This document shows positions 26,189 through 36,568 of a DNA stretch of 64,000 nt, in pieces (positions within the stretch are counted from its first letter, which is position 1; every line of letters begins with the position of its first letter). Source of the DNA: Stenotrophomonas maltophilia (lineage in GTDB: Bacteria; Pseudomonadota; Gammaproteobacteria; Xanthomonadales; Xanthomonadaceae); assembly GCF_002138415.1 (NCBI RefSeq), contig NZ_CP015612.1:186001-250000 (forward strand), in the 5' to 3' direction. A program made the position numbers and the translations under genes. The notes below the pieces were generated by a model, which had not been told where the DNA came from, searched no databases, and saw nothing but the letters and a program-made list of their open reading frames with translations.

Positions 26189-27388
26189 ATGCATGGCATC
26201 CTGCGCGTCCCGCTCCACACCGATGCCTCCATGCAGATCAGACGTTGCTCCATCGTGATGTTCGAGCCCCGTGCGGATGTGGCGCTGGACCTTGACCTGC
26301 TGCTCAAGGGAGAGGCCGGCCTGGGCACCACGATGCAGTGGTACGCGCTGGCCGCGCACCTTGATGCGCCGCTCAGGGTGGAGGCTGGCGACGTGGAGCT
26401 GTTGGGCCGTATCGTGCCCGACGCCTGGGTCGACGCGGCGCACAGCAACATTGGCGAAGCCGATCTCGACCGGTTGCTGCACAGTGGTCTGCTGATCAGT
26501 GACGACGCAGCCTACGCTGGGCACCGCCAGCGAGACCAGCGTGTACGCGATGCCAGCTGGTGGCCGCTGTCGGCGCTGGCCCATCGGCTGGGGCGCTGGA
26601 GCGGCATCGACAGCGCGCAGCAGATGCGCGAAGAGAAGCTTGTCACGGCGCAGGACCTGCGACGTAGATTCGGCCCTCCACCACCGGCCGTGATGCCCCC
26701 CGCCACCGAGCCGCTGGCACTGCCCCTGCCGGAAGACGAGCCGCGTGATCTGCTCCTTGCGAGGCGCGCGACCTGCCGCAACTTCGATACCGCACGATCA
26801 TTGCCGTTGCGCATGCTCGCCCAGGTGTTCAAGCGGACGGTGAAGGCGCACGCCGTGGTGGAGCCCGGCGAAGACATGGCCTTTCTGAAGAAGCATGTTC
26901 CTTCCGGTGGAGGCCTGCATCCGCTGGAAACCTATGTCATCGCCGTGGACGTCGATGGCCTTGCCGCAGGTGTCTATCACTATCACGCGCTGGAACACAC
27001 CTTGCGGCCGCTGCCGGTGGATGGCACCGGTCTTCGCGGCATCGTGCTGAAGCTGCTGGCTGGACAGGACTGGTTCGCGGCTGCGCCACTGCACATCATC
27101 CAGGTTGCGCGGTTCCCGCGAAGCTTCTGGAAGTATCGCAACCATCCCAAGGCCTATCGGGCAGTGCTGCTGGATGCAGGCCACCTGTCACAACAGTGGA
27201 TGTTGTCTGCCACCGAACTTGGGCTGGCGGCCTACGTCACCGCTGCCATCAATGAAGTGGATATCGAAGCCCTGCTGGGCCTGGATGGCATCGACGCCGG
27301 TCCGGTAATGATGTGTGGATTGGGGTGGCGGGCAGCGGACCAGACCACCAGCGAGTTTGATCCTCTGCAGCGGGTCTGGCCGGGTTGA
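26189..27388 (+). CDS. SagB-type peptide maturation dehydrogenase
   Basis: 399 residues. The C-terminal half is an FMN nitroreductase domain of the SagB/ThcOx type: RRATCRNFD near residue 192 (phosphate contact), PSGGGLHPLETYVIAV near 240, and RAVLLDAGHLSQQWMLSATELGLAAYV near 325. In azole-forming peptides SagB enzymes oxidise azolines to azoles. No YcaO or ThiF-like cyclodehydratase is visible here, so the reaction may differ. The N-terminal ~170 residues are a poorly conserved region with a winged-helix-like part. Start ATG 26189 preferred; ATG 26231 is possible. Divergent from the peptide gene by 84 bases. Confidence 0.82.
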   Translation: MHGILRVPLHTDASMQIRRCSIVMFEPRADVALDLDLLLKGEAGLGTTMQWYALAAHLDAPLRVEAGDVELLGRIVPDAWVDAAHSNIGEADLDRLLHSGLLISDDAAYAGHRQRDQRVRDASWWPLSALAHRLGRWSGIDSAQQMREEKLVTAQDLRRRFGPPPPAVMPPATEPLALPLPEDEPRDLLLARRATCRNFDTARSLPLRMLAQVFKRTVKAHAVVEPGEDMAFLKKHVPSGGGLHPLETYVIAVDVDGLAAGVYHYHALEHTLRPLPVDGTGLRGIVLKLLAGQDWFAAAPLHIIQVARFPRSFWKYRNHPKAYRAVLLDAGHLSQQWMLSATELGLAAYVTAAINEVDIEALLGLDGIDAGPVMMCGLGWRAADQTTSEFDPLQRVWPG

Positions 27389-27391
27389 GGC

Positions 27392-27417
27392 GTGGCGCGC
27401 CGTTGCCAGCGCGCCAC
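27392..27417. terminator. Bidirectional hairpin between convergent genes
   Basis: Perfect stem GTGGCGCGC / GCGCGCCAC with an 8-base loop, between the dehydrogenase stop and the liuD stop. No T-run, so termination is only probable. Confidence 0.5.
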
Positions 27418-27427
27418 TGCCACTTCA

Positions 27428-29428
27428 TCACGCCGCCTCGAAGTCCACCAGCACCGCACCGTCACCCACCTGGTCGCCGGCCTTGGCGCGGTAGCCCTTC
27501 ACCGTGCCGTCTGCCGGTGCCTGCAGGGTGTGCTCCATCTTCATCGCTTCCAGCACCACCAGCGGCGTGCCGCGCTTGACCTCGGTGCCGGCCGCGACCA
27601 GTGTCGCGACGATCTTGCCCGGCATCGGCGCCAGCAGGCTGCCGGCATCGGCCACGGCGTGGTCCGATTCGCCCACCGGATCGTGCAGGGTGAAGCGGTG
27701 CTGGCCATCGGCGCCGAACAGATACAGCTGGTCGCCTTCGCGCAGTAGCTGCAACGACCAGCGGCGCTCGCCCAGCAGCACGGTCAGATGCTGCGCATCG
27801 GCCGTGCCAAGCACCTGCACCGGCGCGGCGTCATCGCACTGCACGCGCCAGCCATCGGTCTGCGTCCACACCTTCAGCGTGTGCTTGCGTTCGCCCTGCT
27901 GCAGCGGCAGCACGCGCGACGCCGATGCGCCAAGGCGCCAGCCGTCCTGGGCCTGCCACGGCGAATGCGGATCGCGCGCGTCGGTGCTGGCGCCGCCCGT
28001 GCTTGCAACCGCAGCCACGGCGGCCAGCAGCCACAGGGCATCATCCGTGTCGCCCACTGCACTCAATGCCGCCTGCTCGCGCTCGATCAGCGCGGTGTCC
28101 AGCTTGGCGTGCGCGAACGAATCGGTGTTGACCAGGCGACGCAGGAAACCGGCATTGGTGGTCACGCCCACCACCTGGCAGTCGGCCAGCGCCTGGCTCA
28201 TGCGGCGCAGCGCAGCGTCGCGGTCCACGTCCCAGACGATCAGCTTGGCAATCATCGGGTCGTAGTACGGGGTGATGCTGTCGCCTTCCTCCACGCCGGT
28301 ATCCACGCGCACGTTCGCCGAGGGCGTCGGCAGGCGCAGGCGGCGCAGGGTGCCGGTGGAGGGCAGGAAGCCCCGGTCGGCATCTTCGGCATACAGGCGC
28401 GCTTCGATGGCGTGGCCGTGGATCGCCAGCTGTTCCTGGCGCAGCGGCAGCGGCTGGCCCGAGGCCACGCGCAGCTGCCACTCCACCAGGTCGGTGCCGG
28501 TGATGTACTCGGTCACCGGGTGCTCGACCTGCAGGCGGGTGTTCATTTCCATGAAGTAGAAATCGCCGTCCGGGCCGGCGATGAACTCCACCGTGCCGGC
28601 ACCGACGTAGCCCACCGCGCGCGCGGCATCGACTGCCGCCTTGCCCATCGCAGCACGACGCTCGGGACTCATGCCCGGCGCGGGTGCTTCTTCCAGTACC
28701 TTCTGGTGGCGGCGCTGCACCGAGCAGTCGCGCTCGAACAGATAGACCGCCTCACCATGGCTGTCGCCGAACACCTGGATCTCGATATGGCGCGGGCGCT
28801 CGACATACTTCTCGACCAGCACATGGTCGTTGCCGAACGCCGAGGCCGCCTCGCGCTGGCAGCTGGCCAGCGCATCGACGAAGTCCTCGCTGCGCTCGAC
28901 CTTGCGCATGCCCTTGCCACCGCCGCCGGCGCTGGCCTTGATCAGCACCGGGTAGCCGATGCCGTCGGCCTGTGCGCGCAGGAACGCGGGGTCCTGCTGG
29001 TCGCCGTGGTAGCCGGGGGTCAGCGGCACACCGGCCTTGGCCATCAGCGCCTTGGCCGCGCTCTTGTCGCCCATCGCGCGGATGGCGCTGGCCGGCGGGC
29101 CGATGAAGGTGATGCCGGCGGCGGCGCAGGCATCGGCGAAGTCGGCATTCTCGGACAGGAAGCCGTAACCGGGGTGGATCGCCTGCGCGCCGGTCAGGCG
29201 TGCGGCATCGAGCAGGGCATCACCGCGCAGGTAGCTCTCACGTGCGGCGGCCGGGCCGATGTGGATGGCTTCGTCGGCCAGGCGCACGTGGCGGGCGTTG
29301 CGGTCGGCATCGGAATACACCGCCACGGTGGCGATGCCGAGGCGGCGGCAGGTGGCGATGACGCGGCAGGCGATCTCGCCGCGGTTGGCGATCAGGACTT
29401 TGGTGAACATGGCAACAGACTCGGTCAT
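27428..29428 (-). CDS. liuD: Methylcrotonyl-CoA carboxylase, biotin-containing alpha subunit
   Basis: 666 residues. N-terminal biotin carboxylase (ANRGEIACRV at the start, ATP-binding SAGGGGKGMR near 165, FMEMNTRLQVEHPVTE near 290) and a C-terminal biotinyl domain with EAMKMEH, where Lys630 takes biotin. The subunit carboxylates biotin for the LiuB carboxyltransferase; together they convert 3-methylcrotonyl-CoA to 3-methylglutaconyl-CoA in leucine breakdown. The neighbours liuB and liuA fix the substrate assignment, since the sequence alone could also be an acetyl- or propionyl-CoA carboxylase. Start may be ATG 29428 or 29410. Confidence 0.9.
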   Translation of the reverse strand: MTESVAMFTKVLIANRGEIACRVIATCRRLGIATVAVYSDADRNARHVRLADEAIHIGPAAARESYLRGDALLDAARLTGAQAIHPGYGFLSENADFADACAAAGITFIGPPASAIRAMGDKSAAKALMAKAGVPLTPGYHGDQQDPAFLRAQADGIGYPVLIKASAGGGGKGMRKVERSEDFVDALASCQREAASAFGNDHVLVEKYVERPRHIEIQVFGDSHGEAVYLFERDCSVQRRHQKVLEEAPAPGMSPERRAAMGKAAVDAARAVGYVGAGTVEFIAGPDGDFYFMEMNTRLQVEHPVTEYITGTDLVEWQLRVASGQPLPLRQEQLAIHGHAIEARLYAEDADRGFLPSTGTLRRLRLPTPSANVRVDTGVEEGDSITPYYDPMIAKLIVWDVDRDAALRRMSQALADCQVVGVTTNAGFLRRLVNTDSFAHAKLDTALIEREQAALSAVGDTDDALWLLAAVAAVASTGGASTDARDPHSPWQAQDGWRLGASASRVLPLQQGERKHTLKVWTQTDGWRVQCDDAAPVQVLGTADAQHLTVLLGERRWSLQLLREGDQLYLFGADGQHRFTLHDPVGESDHAVADAGSLLAPMPGKIVATLVAAGTEVKRGTPLVVLEAMKMEHTLQAPADGTVKGYRAKAGDQVGDGAVLVDFEAA

Positions 29429-29436
29429 GGCACGGG

Positions 29437-31047
<1,611 letters not shown>

Positions 31048-31057
31048 CGCGGTGGCC

Positions 31058-32221
31058 TTACAGGGTGCGCTGGAACAGTTCGCGGCCGATCAGCATGCGG
31101 CGGATCTCCGAAGTGCCGGCGCCGATTTCATACAGCTTGGCGTCGCGCCACAAACGGCCGGTCGGGTACTCGTTGATGTAGCCGTTGCCACCGAGGATCT
31201 GGATCGCCTGGCCGGTCAGCCAGGTGGCCTTCTCGGCGGCGTACAGAATGGCACCGGCGGCATCCTGGCGGGTGGTGCGGCCCTGGTCGCAGGCGCGCGC
31301 GACGGCATAGACGTAGGCGCGGCACGCGCCCAGCCCCACGTACATGTCGGCAATCTTGGCCTGGATCAGCTGGAAGCTGCCGATCGGTTCGCCGAACTGG
31401 TGGCGCTCGTGCACATAGGGCATGACCACGTCCATGGCCGCGGCCATCAGGCCCAGCGGGCCACCGGACAGCACCACGCGCTCGTAATCCAGGCCGGACA
31501 TCAACACGCGCACGCCACCACCGACCTGGCCCAGCACGTTTTCTTCCGGTACTTCGCAGTCCTGGAACACCAGCTCGCAGGTGGGCGAGGAGCGCATGCC
31601 CAGCTTGTCCAGCTTCTGCGCGGTGGAGAAGCCCTTCATGCCCTTCTCGAGCAGGAACGCGGTGATGCCCTTGGCACCCGCTTCCATGTCGGTCTTGGCA
31701 TAGACCACCAGCACGTCGGCATCCGGGCCGTTGGTGATCCACATCTTGTTGCCGTTGAGCACGTAGCGATCACCGCGCTTGTCGGCGCGCAGCTTCATCG
31801 ACACCACGTCCGAACCGGCACCCGGTTCGCTCATCGCCAGCGCGCCGACCAGGCTGCCGTTGCACAGGCCCGGCAGGAAGCGCTGCTTTTGTTCTTCGTT
31901 GCCGTTCTTGCGTAGCTGGTTCACGCACAGGTTGGAGTGCGCGCCATAGGACAGGCCGATGCCGCCGGAGGCACGCGAGATTTCTTCCATCGCCACCACA
32001 TGGGCCAGGTAACCCATGCCGGTGCCGCCGTATTCTTCTTCCACGGTGAGGCCGAGCAGGCCCTGCTCGCCCAGCTTCGGCCACAGGGCCAGCGGGAACT
32101 GGTTGCTGGCATCGGCCTCGGCGGCCAGCGGCGCGACCTCGGCGGCGGCAAAATGGGCCACGCTCTGGCGCAGCAGGTCGATGTCTTCGCCAAGGTCGAA
32201 GTTCAGGGATGGCACGTGCAT
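31058..32221 (-). CDS. liuA: Isovaleryl-CoA dehydrogenase
   Basis: 387-residue acyl-CoA dehydrogenase that oxidises isovaleryl-CoA to 3-methylcrotonyl-CoA with FAD, passing electrons to ETF. Seen: [17 protein letters not shown], the [19 protein letters not shown] strand, [12 protein letters not shown] and the C-terminal [19 protein letters not shown]. The catalytic Glu of isovaleryl-CoA dehydrogenases lies in the [12 protein letters not shown] region (helix G), as here (GLDYERVVL). First gene of the minus-strand liu operon; divergent from a TetR regulator. Confidence 0.94.
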   Translation of the reverse strand: MHVPSLNFDLGEDIDLLRQSVAHFAAAEVAPLAAEADASNQFPLALWPKLGEQGLLGLTVEEEYGGTGMGYLAHVVAMEEISRASGGIGLSYGAHSNLCVNQLRKNGNEEQKQRFLPGLCNGSLVGALAMSEPGAGSDVVSMKLRADKRGDRYVLNGNKMWITNGPDADVLVVYAKTDMEAGAKGITAFLLEKGMKGFSTAQKLDKLGMRSSPTCELVFQDCEVPEENVLGQVGGGVRVLMSGLDYERVVLSGGPLGLMAAAMDVVMPYVHERHQFGEPIGSFQLIQAKIADMYVGLGACRAYVYAVARACDQGRTTRQDAAGAILYAAEKATWLTGQAIQILGGNGYINEYPTGRLWRDAKLYEIGAGTSEIRRMLIGRELFQRTL

Positions 32222-32353
32222 TGCGGTGGCTCCACGACGGGACTGCAGGGAATGGACGCACCCGGCGGGGAGCGGATGGCTGTTTCAGGGACGGCCATCC
32301 GCACGGGCGATTGGACCCCAGCGTAGCGGGGTTCGGGAAAGAAGTGAATACAA

Positions 32354-32368
32354 ATTCAACAATTGAAT
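32354..32368. promoter_or_regulatory. Candidate TetR operator in the liu promoter region
   Basis: Perfect palindrome ATTCAA-CAA-TTGAAT, 13 bases upstream of the TetR gene and about 130 bases upstream of liuA. A partly overlapping TGAAT/ATTCA palindrome lies just to its left. Position suits autoregulation plus control of liu. Confidence 0.55.
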
Positions 32369-32381
32369 CTAGAATCAGAAC

Positions 32382-32990
32382 ATGGCCTACAAACGCTCTG
32401 CATTGATGGAAGAACGCCTGGCAGGGGTCCGTGAACGGATCCTGCTGGCGACCCGTGAACGGGTCGCCGCCGGTGGCTGGCGCAACGCCCCGGTGACCGC
32501 CGTGGCAACCCAGGCGGGGGTGTCCACCGGCCTGATCTACCGCCACTTCCCGTCCAAGGCCGAGCTGTTCGTGGAGGTGCTCAACGCCGCGGTGGCCCAC
32601 GAGGTCGCGATCATGGAGCGCATTGCCAGCGGCCCGGAGGTGGCCAGCGAGCGCCTGCGGTTGGCGATCACCGCCTTCGTCCGCCGCGCCCTGGCCGGGC
32701 CGGGGCTGGCGCACGCCTTCATCGTTGAACCGGTCGATCCGGAGGTGGAAGCCGAGCGCATGCGCGGTCGCCGCGCCTTCGGCGACGTGTTCCTGCGGCT
32801 GGTGGAGGAGGGCGTGGCGGCCGGTGAGCTGCCGGCGCAGGACGCGCATGTGGCCGCCGCCTGCCTCGTCGGCGCCTTCACCGAGGCGATGGTCGGCCCG
32901 ACCGCGCCCAGCCGCGAAGCACACCGCGACGAAGACGCGCTGGTGGATGCCATCTGCAGCTTCTGCCTGCGCGCGATCGGCGCCCGGTAA
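32382..32990 (+). CDS. TetR-family regulator, probable liu repressor
   Basis: 202 residues. N-terminal TetR helix-turn-helix (VTAVATQAGVSTGLIYRHFPSKAELFVEVLN, residues about 37-68) and an all-helical ligand domain. Its divergent placement next to liuA with a palindrome in between suggests it governs leucine or isovalerate catabolism, probably with an acyl-CoA effector; this is inferred from context. It ends just before palindromic repeats. Confidence 0.87.
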   Translation: MAYKRSALMEERLAGVRERILLATRERVAAGGWRNAPVTAVATQAGVSTGLIYRHFPSKAELFVEVLNAAVAHEVAIMERIASGPEVASERLRLAITAFVRRALAGPGLAHAFIVEPVDPEVEAERMRGRRAFGDVFLRLVEEGVAAGELPAQDAHVAAACLVGAFTEAMVGPTAPSREAHRDEDALVDAICSFCLRAIGAR

Positions 32991-33026
32991 TCCGGTAGCG
33001 CCGGCCGCTGGTCGGCTTCTGTTGCC

Positions 33027-33067
33027 GGGGTCAGATCCCTTTTGCGGCGCAAAAGGGATCTGATCCC
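33027..33067 (+). repeat. GGGGTCAGATCCC palindrome
   Basis: GGGGTCAGATCCCTTTTGC, a 3-base loop, then the complementary arm (one mismatch). Second member of the family first seen at 6636-6675. A single SMAG-like half (GTAGCGCCGGCCGCTGGTCGGC) lies just before it at about 32996. Confidence 0.85.
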
Positions 33068-33105
33068 AGCCCCGGCATGTTGCGCCGCACCAGCAGTGAC
33101 GCCTG

Positions 33106-33133
33106 TTGTCGCACGCAAAGCGCGTTCTATACT
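33106..33133 (+). promoter_or_regulatory. Sigma-70-like promoter of the cytochrome gene
   Basis: TTGTCG (33106-33111), 16 bases, TATACT (33128-33133). The predicted start site leaves a leader of about 55 bases before the GTG start at 33194. Confidence 0.6.
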
Positions 33134-33193
33134 CGGTCCATCACGCAGTCGCTCAGCCGTGGTCCAACGACTATCAGCCAGGGGTAACGAAGA

Positions 33194-33712
33194 GTGCGGA
33201 ATTACGATCTGGAGTTCCTGAAACGCTTCTCCATGGTGATCGCGCTGCTGGCGACCATCACCCTCGGCCTCATCCTCCTTGCCGCCTACATCCACACCCG
33301 GATTCCGCCCGAGGTGTCGCCGACTGCGGCCAAGCGCACCGAGCAGCGCATCTCGCCCACCGGTGCGGTCTATGCCGGCAGCACCGGCGCCGCCGCGCAG
33401 GCTGCGGCCAAGGCCGCCGCGCTGGCCAAGGCCGCGTCGCAGGTCGCCTACGGCGGCACCAAGGACGGCAAGGTCATCTTCGACAACCTGTGCACCGCCT
33501 GCCACACCACCGGTGTGGGCATGGCGCCGACGCTGGACCATTCGCACTGGGACAAGCGCATCGCACAGGGCAAGGACACCCTCTACAAGCACGCCATCGA
33601 GGGCTACACCGGCCCGGATGGCGGCATCATGCCGCCCAAGGGCGGCAACCCGGCGCTGACCGAGGAGCAGATCCACGCCACCGTGGACTGGATGCTGGGC
33701 AACCTGAAGTAG
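33194..33712 (+). CDS. Membrane-anchored c-type cytochrome (c5 family)
   Basis: 172 residues. One N-terminal membrane helix (about residues 13-32, ALLATITLGLILLAAYIH), an Ala/Lys-rich linker (about 60-85) and a single-haem domain: CTACH haem attachment at about residues 101-105, axial Met in GIMPPKGG. This fits the cytochrome c5 group, periplasmic electron carriers. The start is GTG at 33194 with a weak GTAACGAAGA upstream. It stands alone, with its own promoter. Confidence 0.88.
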   Translation: MRNYDLEFLKRFSMVIALLATITLGLILLAAYIHTRIPPEVSPTAAKRTEQRISPTGAVYAGSTGAAAQAAAKAAALAKAASQVAYGGTKDGKVIFDNLCTACHTTGVGMAPTLDHSHWDKRIAQGKDTLYKHAIEGYTGPDGGIMPPKGGNPALTEEQIHATVDWMLGNLK

Positions 33713-33734
33713 CCGCCGCAACGCGCCGCTTCCT

Positions 33735-33808
33735 GTAGAGCCGCGCCCGCGCTCGACTGCTCTCCGCGCGGTGTGGCCAGGTGCAGCCGAGCATGGGCTC
33801 GGCGCTAC
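33735..33808 (+). repeat. SMAG/REP-like palindrome pair
   Basis: Starts GTAGAGCCGCGCCC at 33735 and ends GGCTCGGCGCTAC at 33808. A separate CCCCGCTGCGCAGGCGGGG hairpin follows at about 33847-33866 with TTTC, possibly terminating the cytochrome transcript. Confidence 0.75.
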
Positions 33809-33920
33809 GATCCCCCGGCTTTGCCCACCGAGGCCTGATCGCTCATATGCCCCCGCTGCGCAGGCGGGGTTTCGCATTTCAGGGTTAGTCTGTGCGCCTC
33901 TTCCATGGAGTCGCCCGTCG

Positions 33921-35366
33921 ATGCGCCGCCGTTCCCTCGCCCTTGCCCTGTCCCTGCTGCTGCCGGCCGGCGCCTTTGCCCAGGCCCAGCCGCAGGCCGC
34001 ACCGGTTTCGTCGCCCTCCGCCGCGCGCAGCAGCGCCACCGTGGTGCTGACCGCTGCGCCGGCCGACTGGCGTGTGCTGGATGGCCAGCGCGTGCGCATC
34101 GCCGCGCCGCTCACCCTGGCCGGTACCGACGGCCTGGAGCGCTTCGGCCAGCTCACCGTGGCCTTCGATGGCCGCCTCTGGCAGCCGACCGAAGTGGCCG
34201 CGCCGGGTACTGCCGGCTACGAGCAGGTGATGGCCGACAACCAACGCCGCCGCCTGGTGCTGGACGACGGCAGCGATGCCCGCGACCCGGCCAGCGTGGC
34301 CTACCTGCCGGCCAACCCGGTGCTGCGTACCGGCATGCAGCTGCGCAATGTGGAAGGTGTCGTGCACGTGGATGCACAGGGCCGTCCGCGCCTGCAGGTC
34401 GAAGGCGCGCTGAAGCTGCCGGAGCTGAAGCGTCCGGCGGTGCCGACGGTGCAGGGCAGCCTGCATGTGGCGGCCTTCAACCTGGAGAACTTCTTCAACG
34501 GTGATGGCCTGGGCGGTGGCTTCCCGACCCTGCGTGGTGCGCGCACGCTGGACGAGCACAAGGCGCAGGTGGTCAAGCTGGTCGCCACGGTCAACGCGCT
34601 GGGCGCCGACGTTGCCGCGCTGATGGAGCTGGAGAACGACGGCTACGGTCCGCAGTCGGCCATCGCCGAACTGGTCGACGCGCTCAACCGCGACCGTGGC
34701 GCGCAAGGCGACTGGCGCTTCGTCGACGCGGGCAACGGCCCCGGCGACAACCCGATCCGGGTCGGCATCATCTACCGCAGCTCGCGGCTGCAGCCGGTGG
34801 GCAAGCCGGCCACGCTGACCGGCGGCCCGTTCGTCGAGCACAGCCGCGTGCCGTTGGCGCAGGCCTTCCAGGGCAAGCAGGGTGCGCCGTTCGTGGTGGT
34901 TGCCAACCACTTCAAGTCGAAGGGCTGCCGTGACGCGGCCGGTGCCGACGCCGACCGCAACGACAACCAGGGCTGCTGGAACGCCACCCGCGTGACCTCG
35001 GCGCAGCAGCTGCACGCCTGGCTGCAGACCGACCCGACCGGTACCGGCGCCAAGGACGCGGTGCTGCTGGGTGACTTCAACGCCTACGCGATGGAAGACC
35101 CGATCCGCGCCCTGCATGAGCTGGGCTGGCAGGATGCGTTCAAGGTCGCCAAGGTCGAACATCCCTACAGCTACGTCTACAACGGCTACACCGGCCGCCT
35201 CGACCACGCGCTGCTGAACCCGGGCATGGCCAAGCGCCTGCGCGGTGCCGCCGAATGGCACAGCAACGCCGACGAGCAGGACGCCAGCGGCTATCAGGGC
35301 CGCAACGTGCAGGGCCCATGGCGCAGCTCCGACCACGACCCGCTGCTGCTGGGCTTCGACAGATAA
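33921..35366 (+). CDS. Secreted endonuclease/exonuclease/phosphatase-family nuclease
   Basis: 481 residues with a clear Sec signal peptide (MRRRSLALALSLLLPAGAFA, cleavage about residue 20). After an OB-like ~160-residue region comes an EEP nuclease domain: AAFNLENFFNGDG, the metal-binding ALMELENDGYGP, VVVANHFKSKGC, AVLLGDFNAYAMEDP and a final SSDHDPLLLGFD. It resembles ExeM/NucH-type extracellular DNases that help use or escape DNA (biofilm, NETs). The ATG at 33921 gives the perfect signal peptide; an upstream extension was rejected. No lamin-tail domain is evident. Confidence 0.88.
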   Translation: MRRRSLALALSLLLPAGAFAQAQPQAAPVSSPSAARSSATVVLTAAPADWRVLDGQRVRIAAPLTLAGTDGLERFGQLTVAFDGRLWQPTEVAAPGTAGYEQVMADNQRRRLVLDDGSDARDPASVAYLPANPVLRTGMQLRNVEGVVHVDAQGRPRLQVEGALKLPELKRPAVPTVQGSLHVAAFNLENFFNGDGLGGGFPTLRGARTLDEHKAQVVKLVATVNALGADVAALMELENDGYGPQSAIAELVDALNRDRGAQGDWRFVDAGNGPGDNPIRVGIIYRSSRLQPVGKPATLTGGPFVEHSRVPLAQAFQGKQGAPFVVVANHFKSKGCRDAAGADADRNDNQGCWNATRVTSAQQLHAWLQTDPTGTGAKDAVLLGDFNAYAMEDPIRALHELGWQDAFKVAKVEHPYSYVYNGYTGRLDHALLNPGMAKRLRGAAEWHSNADEQDASGYQGRNVQGPWRSSDHDPLLLGFDR

Positions 35367-35595
35367 GGTTCGCCGGGGATCTGCTCTGCGAGGGACCTTG
35401 ATCGGCACGGATGCTGCCGTTGCTTTTGATCTACCAGTCCGCCTTCAAGCGAGCCGAGCATCGCAGGTGAATCAGGGGCGAAGAGGCGCCGATGTCTGAG
35501 CGCAGCGAGTTCGGCGCCGTCCCCTGGTTCACCGAGAAGCGCAGGGAACCGGTGCACAGCACCGGCTCGCGGCTGGCGGCGCGTTTTTTTTGGTT

Positions 35596-35623
35596 ACTTT
35601 TCTTTTCGCGCGAAAAGAAAAGT
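35596..35623. repeat. Perfect 28-base palindrome
   Basis: ACTTTTCTTTTCGC and its exact complement, in the 301-base gap between the nuclease and the convergent transporter. A T8 run lies upstream on the plus strand (35584-35591), not downstream, so it is not a normal terminator for either gene. The rest of the gap shows a short CGCCGATGTCTGAGCG/GGCGCC repeat and no gene. Confidence 0.8.
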
Positions 35624-35667
35624 GACATCCCACCGCGGGCGCGGAAATGGCCCGCCGCAACCAACGC

Positions 35668-36525
35668 TCACCCCCAGGCGATCAATCCGATCGCCAGCAC
35701 CGCCAGCGCAAGACCCGCGCGGTTCCACTTCGTGGTTGCCTCGCCGAACGCGAACACGCCCACCAGCGCGCCCAGCACCACCACGCCGATGTTCATGCCG
35801 GCGAACACGGTGGCCGGGCTCTCCGGCATGGACTGATGCGCGTGCACATAGAAAAGAATGTTGCCGCCGTTGAGCAGGCCCAGCAGCGCGCCCGCGCCGA
35901 GGTTGCGCCAGGCCAGCTGGCTGCGACCACTGAAGTGCCGCCACAGCTGCAGTGCCAGCATCAGCACGAAGGCCACGCTGAAACTGGCCAGCACCGCTGC
36001 CATCGACGGCGTGCCGGACAGCGCCACCTGCTTGAGCAGCACGTCCACCACCGCGAACCCGGCCCAGACGCCCAGCAGCCAGCCCCAGCCACCCGGTGAG
36101 GACGCCACCGCCGGTCCGCGCGGGCGCAGGCTGATCGCCACCATCGCCAGCAGGCCCAGGCCGAGACCGGCCAGCTTCCACAACGTGGCGGTCTGGCCGA
36201 AGAACAGGAACGCGGCGGCCAATGACAGCAGCAGCGACAGCCGCTGCGCCACGTCGCTGCGGACGATACCGGCCACCGCCACCGCGCGGCCCAGCACCAG
36301 GAAGATCGACGGCAGCACCACCGCCAGCGCCAGCAATGACAGCCACGGCGCATGCGGCGCGCGCAGTGCATCCAGCGGCGGCTGCAGCACCACCGCCGTC
36401 ATTGTCGCGGCCACCAGATAGTTCCAGGTGACCATCTGCGCCACATCCAGCTGGCGGCGGTTGGCCAGCTTCAACAACACCGAAACCAGCACGCTGCAGA
36501 TCACGGCCAAGGACAGGTAGAGCAT
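35668..36525 (-). CDS. DMT-superfamily transporter (EamA-like)
   Basis: 285 residues with ten predicted membrane helices in two five-helix halves; the second half (KQVALSGTPSMAAVLASFSVAFVLM onward) resembles the first, as in EamA/DMT proteins. The polar LNGGNILFYVHAHQSM loop after helix 7 and the final GEATTKWNRAGLALAVLAIGLIAWG are typical of the group. It probably moves small metabolites; the substrate is unknown. Divergent from the hydrolase gene with a 43-base gap. Confidence 0.83.
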   Translation of the reverse strand: MLYLSLAVICSVLVSVLLKLANRRQLDVAQMVTWNYLVAATMTAVVLQPPLDALRAPHAPWLSLLALAVVLPSIFLVLGRAVAVAGIVRSDVAQRLSLLLSLAAAFLFFGQTATLWKLAGLGLGLLAMVAISLRPRGPAVASSPGGWGWLLGVWAGFAVVDVLLKQVALSGTPSMAAVLASFSVAFVLMLALQLWRHFSGRSQLAWRNLGAGALLGLLNGGNILFYVHAHQSMPESPATVFAGMNIGVVVLGALVGVFAFGEATTKWNRAGLALAVLAIGLIAWG

Positions 36526-36568
36526 GGGGCGGGCACAGGGCGGGGGCAGGGGACGGTATCATGGTGCC

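Noticed and set aside
33771..33920. An N-terminal extension of the secreted nuclease
   Set aside because: It would put 50 residues derived from a palindromic intergenic region before a perfect signal peptide.
35584..35626. The 28-base palindrome as an intrinsic terminator of the nuclease gene
   Set aside because: The T-run lies upstream of the hairpin, not downstream.
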